This document shows positions 9,316-18,017 of a stretch of 64,000 bases of DNA, piece by piece. The position numbers and the translations under genes were made by a program. The notes under the pieces are model-generated. The model was not told where the DNA came from. It saw nothing but the letters and a program-made list of their open reading frames with translations, and made no database searches. Origin of the DNA: Rhodovastum sp963709085 (lineage in GTDB: Bacteria > Pseudomonadota > Alphaproteobacteria > Acetobacterales > Acetobacteraceae); assembly GCA_963709085.1 (NCBI GenBank), contig CAVPVB010000018.1, forward strand, positions 1 to 64,000, written 5' to 3'. How positions within the stretch are numbered: position 1 is the stretch's first letter; every line of letters starts with the position of its first letter.

Positions 9316-10512
9316 ATGCTCAACGCCCTCGCCGACGGCTTGCGCGAAGCCACCAAGCTGACGGGAGCCGGCCGCCTGATGGACGCTACCGCTGCGATCC
9401 AGCGGCTGCTCAGGGGTCAGGTCCAACCTCTGCGAGATCCTGCTCACGGGACGTGCGAGCCCCCGGCCATCGACGGGCAAGCCGAACGGGTGAACTCGCC
9501 GGCCGCCGGGCTCAGCGATGCGATCGTGCAACAGGCGGTTGGCTTGCGCGCCAGGGTACTCGCCGGTGACGTGGTTCGAGGGAGAACGAAACGCCCGTCA
9601 CCCACGATTGCAGTTCCGGACGGGGCGCAGTTCCTGGTGCGCTCGTTCGCCAACGATGCGGGCAGTCGACCCTACAAGCTCTATGTGCCGGCGGGCTACC
9701 GCGCCGGCGCGCCGGTTCCCCTGATCGTCATGCTGCATGGTTGCACCCAGACACCGGATGATTTCGCAGCGGGTACGAGGATGAACGAGCTGGCCGGGTC
9801 GGGCAATTTCCTTGTCGTGTATCCCGCCCAGACCCGGTCAGCGAATATGCAGAAGTGCTGGAATTGGTTCAACGTGACTGACCAGGCCCGGGATGCCGGC
9901 GAACCGTCGTTGATCGCCGGCATCACCCGCCAGGTGATGGCGGACTACTCGGTGGATGCGGCGCGGGTTTTCGTTGCCGGTCTGTCGGCCGGGGGCGCTG
10001 CCGCTGCCATTATGGGCCACGCCTATCCCGACCTGTATGCAGCGATAGGGATTCATTCTGGCCTGGCATGCGGCGTAGCCCGCGACCTGCCGTCAGCGTT
10101 CGCTGCCATGCGGCAGGGCGCCGGCGGCCCAGGAGCCGGAACAATCGTGCCGACGATCGTGTTCCATGGCGATCGCGATACCACGGTGAATCCCCTCAAC
10201 GGCGACGCAATCGTGTCGCAGTCGGCTAGCAACGCTGTGGCCAGAACCCGGGTCGAGGTTGGCCAGGTCCCGAATGGCCGCAGCTTCACCCGCACGGTGC
10301 ATAGCGACGCGCGCGACAGGACCGTCGTCGAGCATTGGGTCGTGCGCGGAGCGACCCATGCCTGGTCGGGCGGCAGTTCGAGCGGTTCGTATACCGACCC
10401 GTTAGGGCCGAACGCATCCGTCGAGATGGTACGCTTCTTCCTGGAGATCACGGCGCAGGAAGGCCGGGCGCCTCGATCTGGCCACATACCTACCTTCCAT
10501 TCGCCTGGCTAA
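9316..10512 (+). CDS. PHB depolymerase-family esterase (alpha/beta hydrolase)
   Basis: The protein reads LYVPAGYRAGAPVPLIVMLH, then GCTQTPDDFAAGTRMNELA, the nucleophile elbow GLSAGG with Ser224, the acid-loop region IVFHGDRDTTVNP and a late His (RGATHAWSGGS). This is the esterase_PHB / LpqC pattern. Such enzymes cleave polyhydroxybutyrate oligomers or other esters. The start at 9316 (MLNALADGLREATKLTGAG) matches the usual N-terminus of the family and has GAGGT upstream. The frame is open back to 9214, but that part looks non-coding. There is no clear signal peptide, so the enzyme is probably intracellular or exported by another route. The gene probably shares a transcript with the RHH regulator upstream. 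Confidence 0.88.
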   Translation: MLNALADGLREATKLTGAGRLMDATAAIQRLLRGQVQPLRDPAHGTCEPPAIDGQAERVNSPAAGLSDAIVQQAVGLRARVLAGDVVRGRTKRPSPTIAVPDGAQFLVRSFANDAGSRPYKLYVPAGYRAGAPVPLIVMLHGCTQTPDDFAAGTRMNELAGSGNFLVVYPAQTRSANMQKCWNWFNVTDQARDAGEPSLIAGITRQVMADYSVDAARVFVAGLSAGGAAAAIMGHAYPDLYAAIGIHSGLACGVARDLPSAFAAMRQGAGGPGAGTIVPTIVFHGDRDTTVNPLNGDAIVSQSASNAVARTRVEVGQVPNGRSFTRTVHSDARDRTVVEHWVVRGATHAWSGGSSSGSYTDPLGPNASVEMVRFFLEITAQEGRAPRSGHIPTFHSPG

Positions 10513-10683
10513 AAGCAAAGCAATGTGGGGCGCTCTGGCTGATGGAACGTCGCGCGGGACCATGTCCGCTTTCGGGTAAAGGACTCCTGCGCTTGAGCGA
10601 CTGGAGTGGGCGCAGAGCGGAAATGCAGCGGCGAGCCATTTGCGGCCACTGCCCATCCAAAGCCGACACGAACGGTGCCGCCC

Positions 10684-11415
10684 ATGATCGCCCACCGCAG
10701 CCTGGGGCTGGACCGCCGCCAGGCGCTATGGGCCATTCGCGGCCTGCCCGACGCGGCGCTGCCGCTGTTCGTCGCCGCCGACCGCGGCCGCCAGCCGCAG
10801 CCCGAACTCGTCGAGACGCCGGTAAGGTTGATGTCGATGGCCGCCGGCGGCGAGGTGATCGAGGACTACCGGCGCGTGGGCGTGGGCCTGAGCCTGCGGT
10901 GCCACCCGGTGGCCTTCCTGCGGGCGGAATTCGCCAGCCGGAAGATGTTCACCTGCGCCGACCTGGCGCACAGCCGTGATGGCCGCTGCGTCCTGGTGCC
11001 GGGCATTGTGCTGGTCCGCCAGCGGCCCGGCAGCGCGCGGGGCGTGACGTTCATCACCGTCGAGGACGAGACCGGAATCGCCAACCTGGTCGTCTGGGCC
11101 TCGCTGTTCGAGCAGCAGCGGCGGCTCATCCTGAACGCCAGCATGCTGGCCTGCCACGGCCGGGTGCAACGCGAGGGCGACGTCATCCACGTCATCGCCG
11201 ACCGGCTGGAGGACCTGTCCGACCTGCTGCGCAGCGTCGCCAGTCGCAACGAGAACCTGCCTGTCCGGCCGGCGCGCGGTGACGAGGTGCGCCATGACAA
11301 CGCCCCGGCTTCTCGCGAAGACGGCGTGCCGGGAAAATGTGAACCTCGGGTCCTTGTTGTTCCGGACCGCCACCGGGGCAGCAGCATCAAGGTACGGACA
11401 CGGGATTTCCGCTAG
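10684..11415 (+). pseudogene. dnaE2: Error-prone DNA polymerase DnaE2, C-terminal remnant
   Basis: The sequence from about 10684 encodes only the last ~240 residues of DnaE2, normally over 1000 residues. It starts in the linker (RSLGLDRRQALWAIRGLPDA), goes through VIEDYRRVGVGLSLRCHPVA, then the OB-fold region (RDGRCVLVPGIVLVRQRPGS, VTFITVEDETGIANLVVW) and the conserved end ADRLEDLSDLLRSVASRNEN. After that the tail diverges to a stop at 11415. The polymerase PHP and catalytic domains are absent. DnaE2 normally works with ImuA/ImuB in SOS mutagenesis; neither is nearby. An intact copy elsewhere in the genome would be expected. Confidence 0.88.
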
Positions 11416-11684
11416 CGGGGCTGTGGCCTTGACCGACGGCCCGTCGCCGCGTCCTCTCACAACGAGCTGCGGGACAAGGTGACGCGAAGGGAAGCGCCGG
11501 AACTCAGCGAGCCGCCTGCCGGGTTCCTGGCGACAATCGCCCACGTTGTGCCGATCATGCAGCAGTCGGCAACCCGATGATTGTTTCTGATTTCCGAACG
11601 GTCGCCCCTTGAAGCCGCTTGGCATGAATCCGAATGTGCTGATACGTGTCGGAGTTGTTCAGAGCGCTGCACAAGGAACACGGC

Positions 11685-11954
11685 ATGTCGAAGGCATTCA
11701 TCGCGTCAGTCATTCAGGACTCGGCCGCCCTGACCGGGGTGGCGGCCAATCGGGCGGCGGGCGACCTGATCGACGCGATCGTCAAGGAGATGAAGAAAAG
11801 CGGTGGGTTTACGCTGCCGAGCTTCGGCACGTTCCGCGTGGTGAAGACCAAGGCGCGCAAGGGGCTGAACCCCCGGACGGGTGAGGCCATCAAGGTCAAG
11901 GCCGGGAAGACCGTACGCTTCAAGGCATCGCCCACGCTCAAGAAGGCCGTTTGA
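11685..11954 (+). CDS. HU-family DNA-binding protein
   Basis: Counted from the ATG at 11685 the protein has 89 residues, the normal HU length. AAGGAA sits 6-7 bases upstream, so this start is preferred over the upstream in-frame codon at 11646. The HU fold is clear: helical dimer part (SKAFIASVIQDSAALTGV, AAGDLIDAIVKEMKKSGGF), the turn LPSFGTFRVVKTKARKG, and the DNA-binding arm with NPRTGEAIKV followed by AGKTVRFKASPTLKKAV. HU dimers bend and compact DNA. It is the first of three nucleoid-type genes in a row on the same strand. Confidence 0.92.
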   Translation: MSKAFIASVIQDSAALTGVAANRAAGDLIDAIVKEMKKSGGFTLPSFGTFRVVKTKARKGLNPRTGEAIKVKAGKTVRFKASPTLKKAV

Positions 11955-12088
11955 CCTCACCGGACCGGCATCCGGGAGCGGGAGCGGCGGCGTTTCGTCC
12001 TCCGAATTGCCGTGGTCACAACGGCATCGTTAGCGTGGACTGTAGCCGGGGCTGAATGAGCGCCCGGCCGGAAAGGAACCAAACCACC

Positions 12089-12583
12089 ATGGCCATCAAG
12101 GCAGACAAGGCGCGCGCTCCGCGCGGGGCGAAGAATGTGACGCAAGCCTTCTTCACGGCGCTCGATGCCGTTCCCGACAGCCAGCGGGCAGCCATCACGG
12201 CTGCCGCGCTGACCGCCATCCGCGACGAGGTGAAAGCCCGCCGCCAGAAGGTCAAAGATGCTGCTGCCAAGGCAAAAGCGAAGGCACCGGCAGCCCGAAA
12301 GGCCAAGGCACCAGCAAAGGCGGCGCCATCGGCAAGGACGAAGGCAGCCGTAAAGGCGAAGCCCGCAGCAAAAGCCAAGGCGCCGGCAAAGACGAAAGCA
12401 CCCGCCGCTCGAAAGGCCGCCACGGCCGCGCCGAAGCGCCCGTCAACCGCAGCGGGCAAGCGGACCGCCGCGAAGGCGGCTCCGGCAAAGAAGAAGGTCG
12501 TGGCCAAGGCCACCAGGCGGAAGGCCGCACCGCCCGCACCACCCCCGGCCGTCCCGCCCGCACCGGATCCCGCCACGGAATAG
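12089..12583 (+). CDS. Lysine/alanine/proline-rich histone H1-like protein
   Basis: The protein starts at 12089 (MAIKADKARAPRGAKNV) with AAAGGAA upstream; the frame is open back to 12056. Residues 15-60 are a short helical domain (TQAFFTALDAVPDSQRAAIT, LTAIRDEVKARRQKV). The rest is a low-complexity tail of Lys, Ala and Pro repeats (KAKAPAARKAKAPAKAAPSA), like AlgP/HupB-type or eukaryotic H1-type tails, ending in a proline-rich acidic tip. Such tails bind DNA without sequence specificity. It lies between two HU genes, supporting a role in DNA compaction. Its N-terminal domain is not one I can name. Confidence 0.72.
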   Translation: MAIKADKARAPRGAKNVTQAFFTALDAVPDSQRAAITAAALTAIRDEVKARRQKVKDAAAKAKAKAPAARKAKAPAKAAPSARTKAAVKAKPAAKAKAPAKTKAPAARKAATAAPKRPSTAAGKRTAAKAAPAKKKVVAKATRRKAAPPAPPPAVPPAPDPATE

Positions 12584-12670
12584 AGCCCTGCGACGCGGGC
12601 GGCTCAGTTCGTCCGCGACTGCCGTCAAACGTACCACGCCCGGTCACGGGCTCAGGAAACCAATCCGGTC

Positions 12671-13057
12671 ATGCCAACAAAGAAGCCCCCAGCGAAAGCC
12701 GCCGCCGCGAAGAAATCTCCGGCGGCGGCAAAGCCCCTGTCCGGTGCGAAAGCCCCGCCTCCGGCGAAGCCAACCCCCGTCGCCACGCTCACGCTGAAGC
12801 AGCTCGCGGCCGAGGTTGCCGGGCAGCAGCAGATTGAAAAGCGTGACGCCGAGGAGATCCTGAGCGGACTGGTCGGCATCCTGGTGCAGCACCTCAAGAG
12901 CGGCGATCGCCTGCGCCTCAACGGTCTTGGCATCCTGGAAGTGAAGGACAGGCCCGAGCGGGCGGGCCGCAATCCCGCAACCGGCGAGGCGATCACCATC
13001 AAGGCCAGCAAGAAGATTGCTTTCCGGCCAGCGAAGGAACTGAAGGAGGCGATCTAG
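12671..13057 (+). CDS. HU-family protein with basic N-terminal extension
   Basis: Residues 1-36 form a Lys/Ala/Pro-rich tail (MPTKKPPAKAAAAKKSPAAA), followed by an HU domain of about 90 residues: LTLKQLAAEVAGQQQIEKRD, ILSGLVGILVQHLKSGDRLR, NGLGILEVKDRPERAGRNPA and the arm end ITIKASKKIAFRPAKELKEA. The tail is of the same kind as the whole C-terminus of the gene before it, but placed on the other side of the DNA-binding domain. AGGAAA lies about 10 bases upstream of the ATG. It is probably co-transcribed with the two preceding nucleoid genes (gap 87 bases). Confidence 0.88.
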   Translation: MPTKKPPAKAAAAKKSPAAAKPLSGAKAPPPAKPTPVATLTLKQLAAEVAGQQQIEKRDAEEILSGLVGILVQHLKSGDRLRLNGLGILEVKDRPERAGRNPATGEAITIKASKKIAFRPAKELKEAI

Positions 13058-13445
13058 CGCCGCGGCGCAGAGCGGCGTTGACGGGCTGCCGGGCATGCCG
13101 CCTTGCGTCCGTCACGCGTCGGCTCCGTGTAGCCAGTTCACAGGCCTGGCGAATGGGGCGAACCCAGTGGTGGTGCTGCCGTGCCATCTGGCGATTGGTC
13201 CTGATGCCGGCCCGATCGCCTGTGGTGGCCGCCTGCCGCGCAAGGCCTGGCGACTCAGACACGAAACGGGAAGGCGCGGAGAGCTTGTTGGCAACCGCCG
13301 TCACTTCCGCGGTGTTGGCGGCGCCCGCGTTCTTGATGCCGGCGATGGCGGCCGTGAGGTTGGACAGTCCAGGGCGGCATCCCGTTAGCTTCAGAACGAG
13401 TTTTTAGGTCGCCAGGCCTGCGGGCGTTGGCGGCAAGGCAAGCCG
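13058..13445. other. 388-bp convergent intergenic region
   Basis: This stretch lies between the HU-tail gene and the convergent membrane-protein gene. No frame has convincing codon structure. On the minus strand about 13380-13270 reads NLTAAIAGIKNAGAANTAEV in an open frame, which looks protein-like, but it has no plausible start and no family I can name. It could be the remnant of a lost gene. No strong hairpin with a T tract was found. Confidence 0.3.
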
Positions 13446-14066
13446 CTACCCGCGAACCCAGCGCACCGCTGCCGCCAATCGCCGGCCCATCCGGCCCCGG
13501 CTGCGAGCGACGATGTGCTCACGAACGAACTCACCGGCCACAATGACCGCATCACGTGCGGCAACATGGAGGCGATGCGCATACCGCTGCGCCGCCGCCC
13601 ACCCAGGCAGGCGTTCGAGGGTCTCATGCCCGAGGGCAAGCAAGCGCGTCGCCCCGCCATAGGCCCGCGCGAACCAGGGGACCTGCAGCAGCTTCGGCCG
13701 TGCGGTCGCGAAGATCCGGGTCGAGAACGCGGCACCGACGACCTTCGCGGCGACGATGACGATGGCGGCCCACACGAAATGGTGGTGGTCGATGAGCCAT
13801 AGCTCCGCCAGCTTCACCAGCGGGATAATCGGGATGAACGGCAGGACGAACAGCGCCACCACCGCGGTGGGGCTGAGCCGCTGGATCAGCCGCTCCAACG
13901 CCGCGAAGAAGGACAGGCGCGCCATGGCCTGGCCGAGCGCTGTGAGCCAGCGCCAGACCGTCGCTTCCAGCAGCACGAGGAAAATTGCGACGACGATGAG
14001 CAGCGGTGTGAGTGCCCGTTGCACAAGGCGGCTTGACGGCGTTGTCGGTTCTGGGATGACGGCCAT
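13446..14066 (-). CDS. Integral membrane protein, unknown function
   Basis: From the ATG at 14066 (AGGA 5 bases upstream) the protein has 206 residues. The frame is open further 5', but that part looks non-coding. Hydrophobic segments are at about 18-38 (ALTPLLIVVAIFLVLLEATV), 66-90 (PTAVVALFVLPFIPIIPLVK) and 98-116 (VWAAIVIVAAKVVGAAFSTR), so two or three helices. The C-terminal half is basic and helical and probably cytoplasmic. I do not recognise the family. It stands alone, convergent with the nucleoid genes. Confidence 0.65.
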   Translation of the reverse strand: MAVIPEPTTPSSRLVQRALTPLLIVVAIFLVLLEATVWRWLTALGQAMARLSFFAALERLIQRLSPTAVVALFVLPFIPIIPLVKLAELWLIDHHHFVWAAIVIVAAKVVGAAFSTRIFATARPKLLQVPWFARAYGGATRLLALGHETLERLPGWAAAQRYAHRLHVAARDAVIVAGEFVREHIVARSRGRMGRRLAAAVRWVRG

Positions 14067-14974
14067 CCGATCCTCTGTCGTTCGCTGCACCACGCCGCTG
14101 CGCGCAGCCATCATCTGGCGGCACCAGCCGTCGTCTGCAACCCGACCCGGTGGTGAGCCGCGGCAGCAGGACCGCCGACACTGCCGCAGCAGGCCGCCCG
14201 GCCGAGGTTGACCGCGTTGCCCGGCCCCCTGCCCTGCCCGTGACGAGCGCAGCCGAAGCACCCCCGGGTTGTCCACGTGCGCAGGCCCGCGAGCCATTTC
14301 CCGGCGGCAAGGCAGGACGGCTCCACCTGCTCTGCGCCGGCAATCCGGCGGGTCCGCGCAATCGTGGTGAGCCGCTCGTCGGTGCTCATCCACGCGCCGC
14401 CGTCTGGTGCGCGCGACCGGCCCATCGGTCAGGCAGAGCACGGCGACGCGGCGACGCCGACCGGCAGACCCGCAAGCCTGCGTCCCGCCCCCTCCCTGCA
14501 ACCTCGACGCACCCGGCAGGCTCCCCGGTCGCGCCGGCGCCGGTGGTCGAACATGTGCCAGCCGAAGCGGGGCGGATCGGTGTCGGCGGCATGATCCCGG
14601 GCGGGCGACCAGCCCATCGGTGTTGATGATCCACCGCGCCGGGCGGGAAACCGTGGGGCTGCGCGGACCGGGCGTGAACCAGGCCATGAACGCGTCGATC
14701 TCTCTCCGGCCACGGGGATTGCCGGTGTGGTGTGTCGGCGTCACCCCCTCGGATGCGTGCGGTTTGGGCCGGGCGCCGGTCACTTCAAGCCCCGCTCCGC
14801 CAGCGGCGGAGCGCCTGCGGTTCGGCCGGCACCGTGTCGCTGCGCTCCCGCACCACTGCCGTCCTCAGGGCGTTCCGCTCCCGCCTTTACCCGGCCGAGG
14901 AAACCGCACCCGAGGGGGCGGACGCCGGCACAACGCCGGCGGAACCTCCCGGGCAGAGAGAACGGATCGACATC
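14067..14974. other. 908-bp region without a supported gene
   Basis: Several open frames cross this region on both strands, all rich in Arg, Pro and Ala, without ribosome binding sites or family signatures. I read them as shadows of high GC content. The minus-strand frame near 14389-14111 (MSTDERLTTIARTRRIAGAE at its start) is the most protein-like, but its later part is low complexity. The region probably holds the divergent promoters for 13446-14066 and 14975-15590. Confidence 0.35.
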
Positions 14975-15590
14975 ATGACCAGGAAGATCGCCCCGGCGAC
15001 CGCGAAGACCGCCACGAAGATCACCGCTTCCGCCAGCCGGCCGGATCGCCAGTCCATCACCTTCGAACTGGTCGCCCGCCTCGCCCCGCATCAGGGCCTG
15101 ACCGACAACCTCGTCCGCACCTTCGGCCTCGAACCCGTCGACTACGACGGCATCCGCGACGCGACCAAGGAGCACATCGCCAGTGCCGCCCAGGCTTTCG
15201 GGACGGCGCTGAACGAGAAGGCCTTGCAGATCCACCTGCAACGGATCACCGGCGCCTTCGTCAGACTCCGCCTTCGGGGCCGCCCAGTTCTACGGCACCA
15301 AGAAGTCGGCGGCGCTGGAACTCACCAGCAAGCTGCTCAACGACGACCGCGACGAGGACCGCGAAGGTCCGGCCGGCTTCGAGAGCAAGGCCGAGCGCGC
15401 CCGCCTGTTCGCCGCCGAGATGGCCCTGCAGTCCTTCGCCCTGCTGGCCGCCGCCGAGGGGGCGATCATCGCCTACGCCGACATCACCGGCGATGACTGG
15501 AAGCCCTACGAGGCACCGGTGGCCCCCGCGGCGAGCGTCGCCCGCAAGTCCGCCGCCGTCGAAATGGCCGCCTTCCAGATGGCGGCCTGA
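14975..15590 (+). pseudogene. Conserved-looking hypothetical protein, frameshifted
   Basis: From the ATG at 14975 the frame reads MTRKIAPATAKTATKI, then SITFELVARLAPHQGLTDNL and ALQIHLQRITGAFV. At about 15263 one extra base moves the frame; the sensible protein resumes with DSAFGAAQFYGTKKSAALEL, FAAEMALQSFALLAAAEGAI and ITGDDWKPYE to a stop at 15588-15590. Corrected, it would be about 204 residues, helical and soluble. I do not know its function. Two hairpins follow within 60 bases, so the transcript ends here. Its position in a plasmid-like region suggests an accessory gene. Confidence 0.6.
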
Positions 15591-15600
15591 CAGACCACCC

Positions 15601-15630
15601 GGGAGCGGAGCCGATCGAGGTTCCGCTCCC
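15601..15630 (+). other. Perfect 9-bp-stem hairpin after the hypothetical gene
   Basis: GGGAGCGGA at 15601-15609 pairs with TCCGCTCCC at 15622-15630. It starts 10 bases after the stop codon. There is no T tract, so it may protect the 3' end or pause polymerase rather than terminate by itself. Confidence 0.5.
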
Positions 15631-15647
15631 GCCCGAGATGGCAGACC

Positions 15648-15680
15648 GGCGCAGGGGTTTCGATCCCTGCGCCTTCTTTC
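15648..15680 (+). terminator. Rho-independent terminator
   Basis: GGCGCAGGG (15648-15656) pairs perfectly with CCCTGCGCC (15665-15673) over an 8-base loop, followed by TTCTTTC. This is a good intrinsic terminator for the gene ending at 15590. Confidence 0.75.
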
Positions 15681-16025
15681 ATGAGGTTGCCGAACCGGCT
15701 TTCCCGGCAACCCCACCACCAGTCCGTGCCGCCGCGACGCAGCAAGCAAGGAAGAAACCTTTTCGCTGATCTCTCCATCGTACCGCCGGCCAAGGTCGTG
15801 CTGCCTCAACACCACGCCGCAAGCAAGGGCGACGCGCCGCGCGGAGTGCGCGGCTCCGGCCCGCTCGCTGCGCAGAGCCGGGCCGCTTGGACGCAAGGCT
15901 GCCGCCTCGCGCCCTGCGCAACCCGGCTCCGCTTGCTCGCAGACCTCCGATGTTGACCCACCCCGAAGGCCGGCGGTCCCGCTGATCACCAGCGATTGGC
16001 TGGGAGAACAGAGGAAAACAGCATC
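15681..16025. other. 345-bp intergenic stretch, nothing recognised
   Basis: No frame on either strand looks coding. The sequence includes GC-rich palindromic bits such as CGCGCCGCGCGGAGTGCGCG. The last 15 bases contain AGAGGAAAA, the ribosome binding site of the next gene. Confidence 0.35.
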
Positions 16026-16205
16026 ATGACAATCATCCGCACCGGCGCCGGCCTGAGCAGCCGCGACATCCGTGGCCTCAAACGCGACCGCTACGAGATC
16101 CAGGCCATCGAAACCTGGAACCTCGACGAGGGCGACCTGACCACGATCATCTGGCACCGCGACGACGCGCCGGACGCGATCCAGGATTGGGAAGTGCCAT
16201 ACTAA
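16026..16205 (+). CDS. Small hypothetical protein, 59 aa
   Basis: The ATG at 16026 follows AGAGGAAAACAGC at usable distance; an in-frame TTG at 15996 is a less likely start. The protein begins MTIIRTGAGLSSRDIRGLKR and ends with an acidic, aromatic stretch (IIWHRDDAPDAIQDWEVPY). It is small and soluble, with no known family. A strong hairpin lies 12 bases after the stop, consistent with an independent small gene. Confidence 0.55.
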   Translation: MTIIRTGAGLSSRDIRGLKRDRYEIQAIETWNLDEGDLTTIIWHRDDAPDAIQDWEVPY

Positions 16206-16216
16206 ATCGCGATGCC

Positions 16217-16238
16217 GCCGGGTCCGCAAGGACCCGGC
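16217..16238 (+). terminator. GCAA-tetraloop hairpin after the 59-aa gene
   Basis: GCCGGGTCC (16217-16225) pairs perfectly with GGACCCGGC (16230-16238) over a GCAA tetraloop. There is no T tract. It may act as transcript end or terminator for the small gene, and also for the minus-strand gene ending at 16401. Confidence 0.5.
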
Positions 16239-16400
16239 ACCGCCGCCTCTGACGCAACCTGCATGCCTCGGCGCCGGGCTGGCCGCCGCGGCACGGACAT
16301 ACGCATCATGGCGACCTTGTCGGCGCGATCATGCACGATGATGTCCGGCCGCTTGGTGGCAACCAGCGCGCAGCCAATTCGATCATTGACCGACAGGACA

Positions 16401-17072
16401 TCAGCTTCTCGGCTGGCTTTCCGGGTCCGCCCACATCGGCATCGAGCAGACGCGCCGGCCTTCCCGATCGGCCGTCGCCGTCTTCTGGCAGCGCGACCAG
16501 GCATCCACGAGATTGTTGGCGCGCACCATGCCGACGAGTGCGCTTTCGGCTGCCGGCCCGGCTCGAAGGACAGCGCCGGCCAGTGCGCCGGAGGCGCTGA
16601 GGGCCGAGGTATGCCCGGCTTCCCAACCTGCGCCATACCCCGCCGCCCCAACCCCGAGCGCCAGCGCGACCGCAAACCCGCCGAAGGTCAGAGCCGTCTT
16701 GAGCGTGACAGCCCGGCTCCATGCACGTGCATTCTTTGTCGTCAGGTCCGCCAGCACCGGCGCCAGTTTCTCGACAATGGCGACCCGCCGCGTTTCGAGC
16801 GCCTGTTCGCCTTGCGCGATCGTGTCCGCGAGCTGGCGGTCCAGCCGGCTGCTCGCACTGTGAAAGTAGCCGACGGCCTGATCGTGCAGCCGCCATTGCA
16901 GACCCAGCGACGCGGACAACGCCCGGATCAGCGGCAGCGTGGGATCGTTCCTCAGGCCGCCGAGCTGGGTGGCGCGGTCCAGCTCCGCCTGCATCCGCTC
17001 GATTTCGCGGCCCAGCTCATCGCTGGTCCGCGGAAGGTCGGGCGCTTGCGCGCCCTCCCTCACGGAAGCCAT
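16401..17072 (-). CDS. TraM-like membrane/coiled-coil protein of the mobilization operon
   Basis: The 223-residue protein has a helical, coiled-coil-prone N-terminal half (GREIERMQAELDRATQLGGL, LADTIAQGEQALETRRVAIV), one or two membrane helices at about 123-145 (LTFGGFAVALALGVGAAGYG) and a soluble tail with WSRCQKTATADREGRRVC. It is the last gene of a three-gene operon and overlaps the ATPase gene before it by 13 bases. The order DNA-binding protein, ParA-like ATPase, small membrane protein is like traK-traL-traM of IncP-type plasmids. The TraM-like label comes from position and shape, not clear homology. Confidence 0.5.
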   Translation of the reverse strand: MASVREGAQAPDLPRTSDELGREIERMQAELDRATQLGGLRNDPTLPLIRALSASLGLQWRLHDQAVGYFHSASSRLDRQLADTIAQGEQALETRRVAIVEKLAPVLADLTTKNARAWSRAVTLKTALTFGGFAVALALGVGAAGYGAGWEAGHTSALSASGALAGAVLRAGPAAESALVGMVRANNLVDAWSRCQKTATADREGRRVCSMPMWADPESQPRS

Positions 17073-17998
17073 GTCTTGATGCCGGCGAAGTTGGTGTCCA
17101 TCGCCTGCAGCCAGTTCAGCACCCGCGAGCGGTCAAATGGTCCGAGCGGCGTCTTCCCCTTGCCGATCATGCCATTCGCGGCATCGCGGAAGAGCAGGCG
17201 ACGTGTCTCGACCTCTTGCGCCGGCAGCAGCCGGGGCATCCAGATCGGGACCGCACCGCGCGCCATCGCCGCAAGAAAGACGCTGTGACGGAGAATCCGG
17301 GCGAAGGCGTTCAGTGGCGTCTCGCCAACCTCAGCCATCGCCTCGTTGAGAACGACCGCTGTGGCTGTCGGCTTGAAACCCAGCCCCTCCATGGTGGCGA
17401 GCGGGGACAGATCCTCTTCCTGCGGGCCGACCGTGTAGAACAGCACGATCGCAAACCCTTTGGCCTCGAATGTCTCGACAAGATCGGGAAGCTGCGTGAC
17501 CAGACGGCGCAGCGTCGTGTCGCCGCCGCCCAGGTCCACCAGCAGCGACACCCCGTTCTGCATGACGTGCTGAAGCAGCTTGTCAAGCCATTTCAGCGAG
17601 ATTGCCGGGTCCGATGCCTCAGGCGGACGCGCGACGTTGGCGACGTATTTTGAGAACGTGTCGTTGGTCGGGTCCATGTCCGCCATGAGCAGAGCCGTCT
17701 TGGCCAGGACCGCCGCCTCGGCCATCCAGCGAATGCCGGTGGTCTTGCCGGTCTTCCCGCGCCCGATCCAGAAGATGATCTTCTTCTTGTCGGACAGGTC
17801 CACGCCTGACACGGCCTCGATCGGGCTCGTCGCCTTTCTGGTGGCGCTGAGGATGTTCAGCTCGGGGCCGGCGTCATCATCGGCTCCGAAGTTGAAAGCC
17901 GGGACAAGGTTCAGGCGCCTGGTGCGAGCGTTCTCACCATCCTCGCGCAAAACCGTAACGTTGGAAGGCATATCAATTTTCGTATCAACCATTTTCAT
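17060..17998 (-). CDS. ParA/TraL-like P-loop ATPase of the mobilization operon
   Basis: The 312-residue protein has a deviant Walker A motif (FWIGRGKTGKTTGIRWMA), a switch/Walker B region (LLMADMDPTNDTFSKY, VSLLVDLGGGDTTLRRLV) and later AIVLFYTVGPQEEDLSP. The glycine-rich GKTGKTT with an earlier Lys marks the MinD/ParA/TraL group. Such ATPases position complexes or assist relaxosome function. It sits between a TraK-like and a TraM-like gene, transcribed away from the relaxase. No matching ParB-type partner is in this operon, so transfer is more likely than partition. Confidence 0.65.
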   Translation of the reverse strand: MKMVDTKIDMPSNVTVLREDGENARTRRLNLVPAFNFGADDDAGPELNILSATRKATSPIEAVSGVDLSDKKKIIFWIGRGKTGKTTGIRWMAEAAVLAKTALLMADMDPTNDTFSKYVANVARPPEASDPAISLKWLDKLLQHVMQNGVSLLVDLGGGDTTLRRLVTQLPDLVETFEAKGFAIVLFYTVGPQEEDLSPLATMEGLGFKPTATAVVLNEAMAEVGETPLNAFARILRHSVFLAAMARGAVPIWMPRLLPAQEVETRRLLFRDAANGMIGKGKTPLGPFDRSRVLNWLQAMDTNFAGIKTWLP

Positions 17999-18017
17999 AA
18001 GTCCTGATGGGCAAGGG

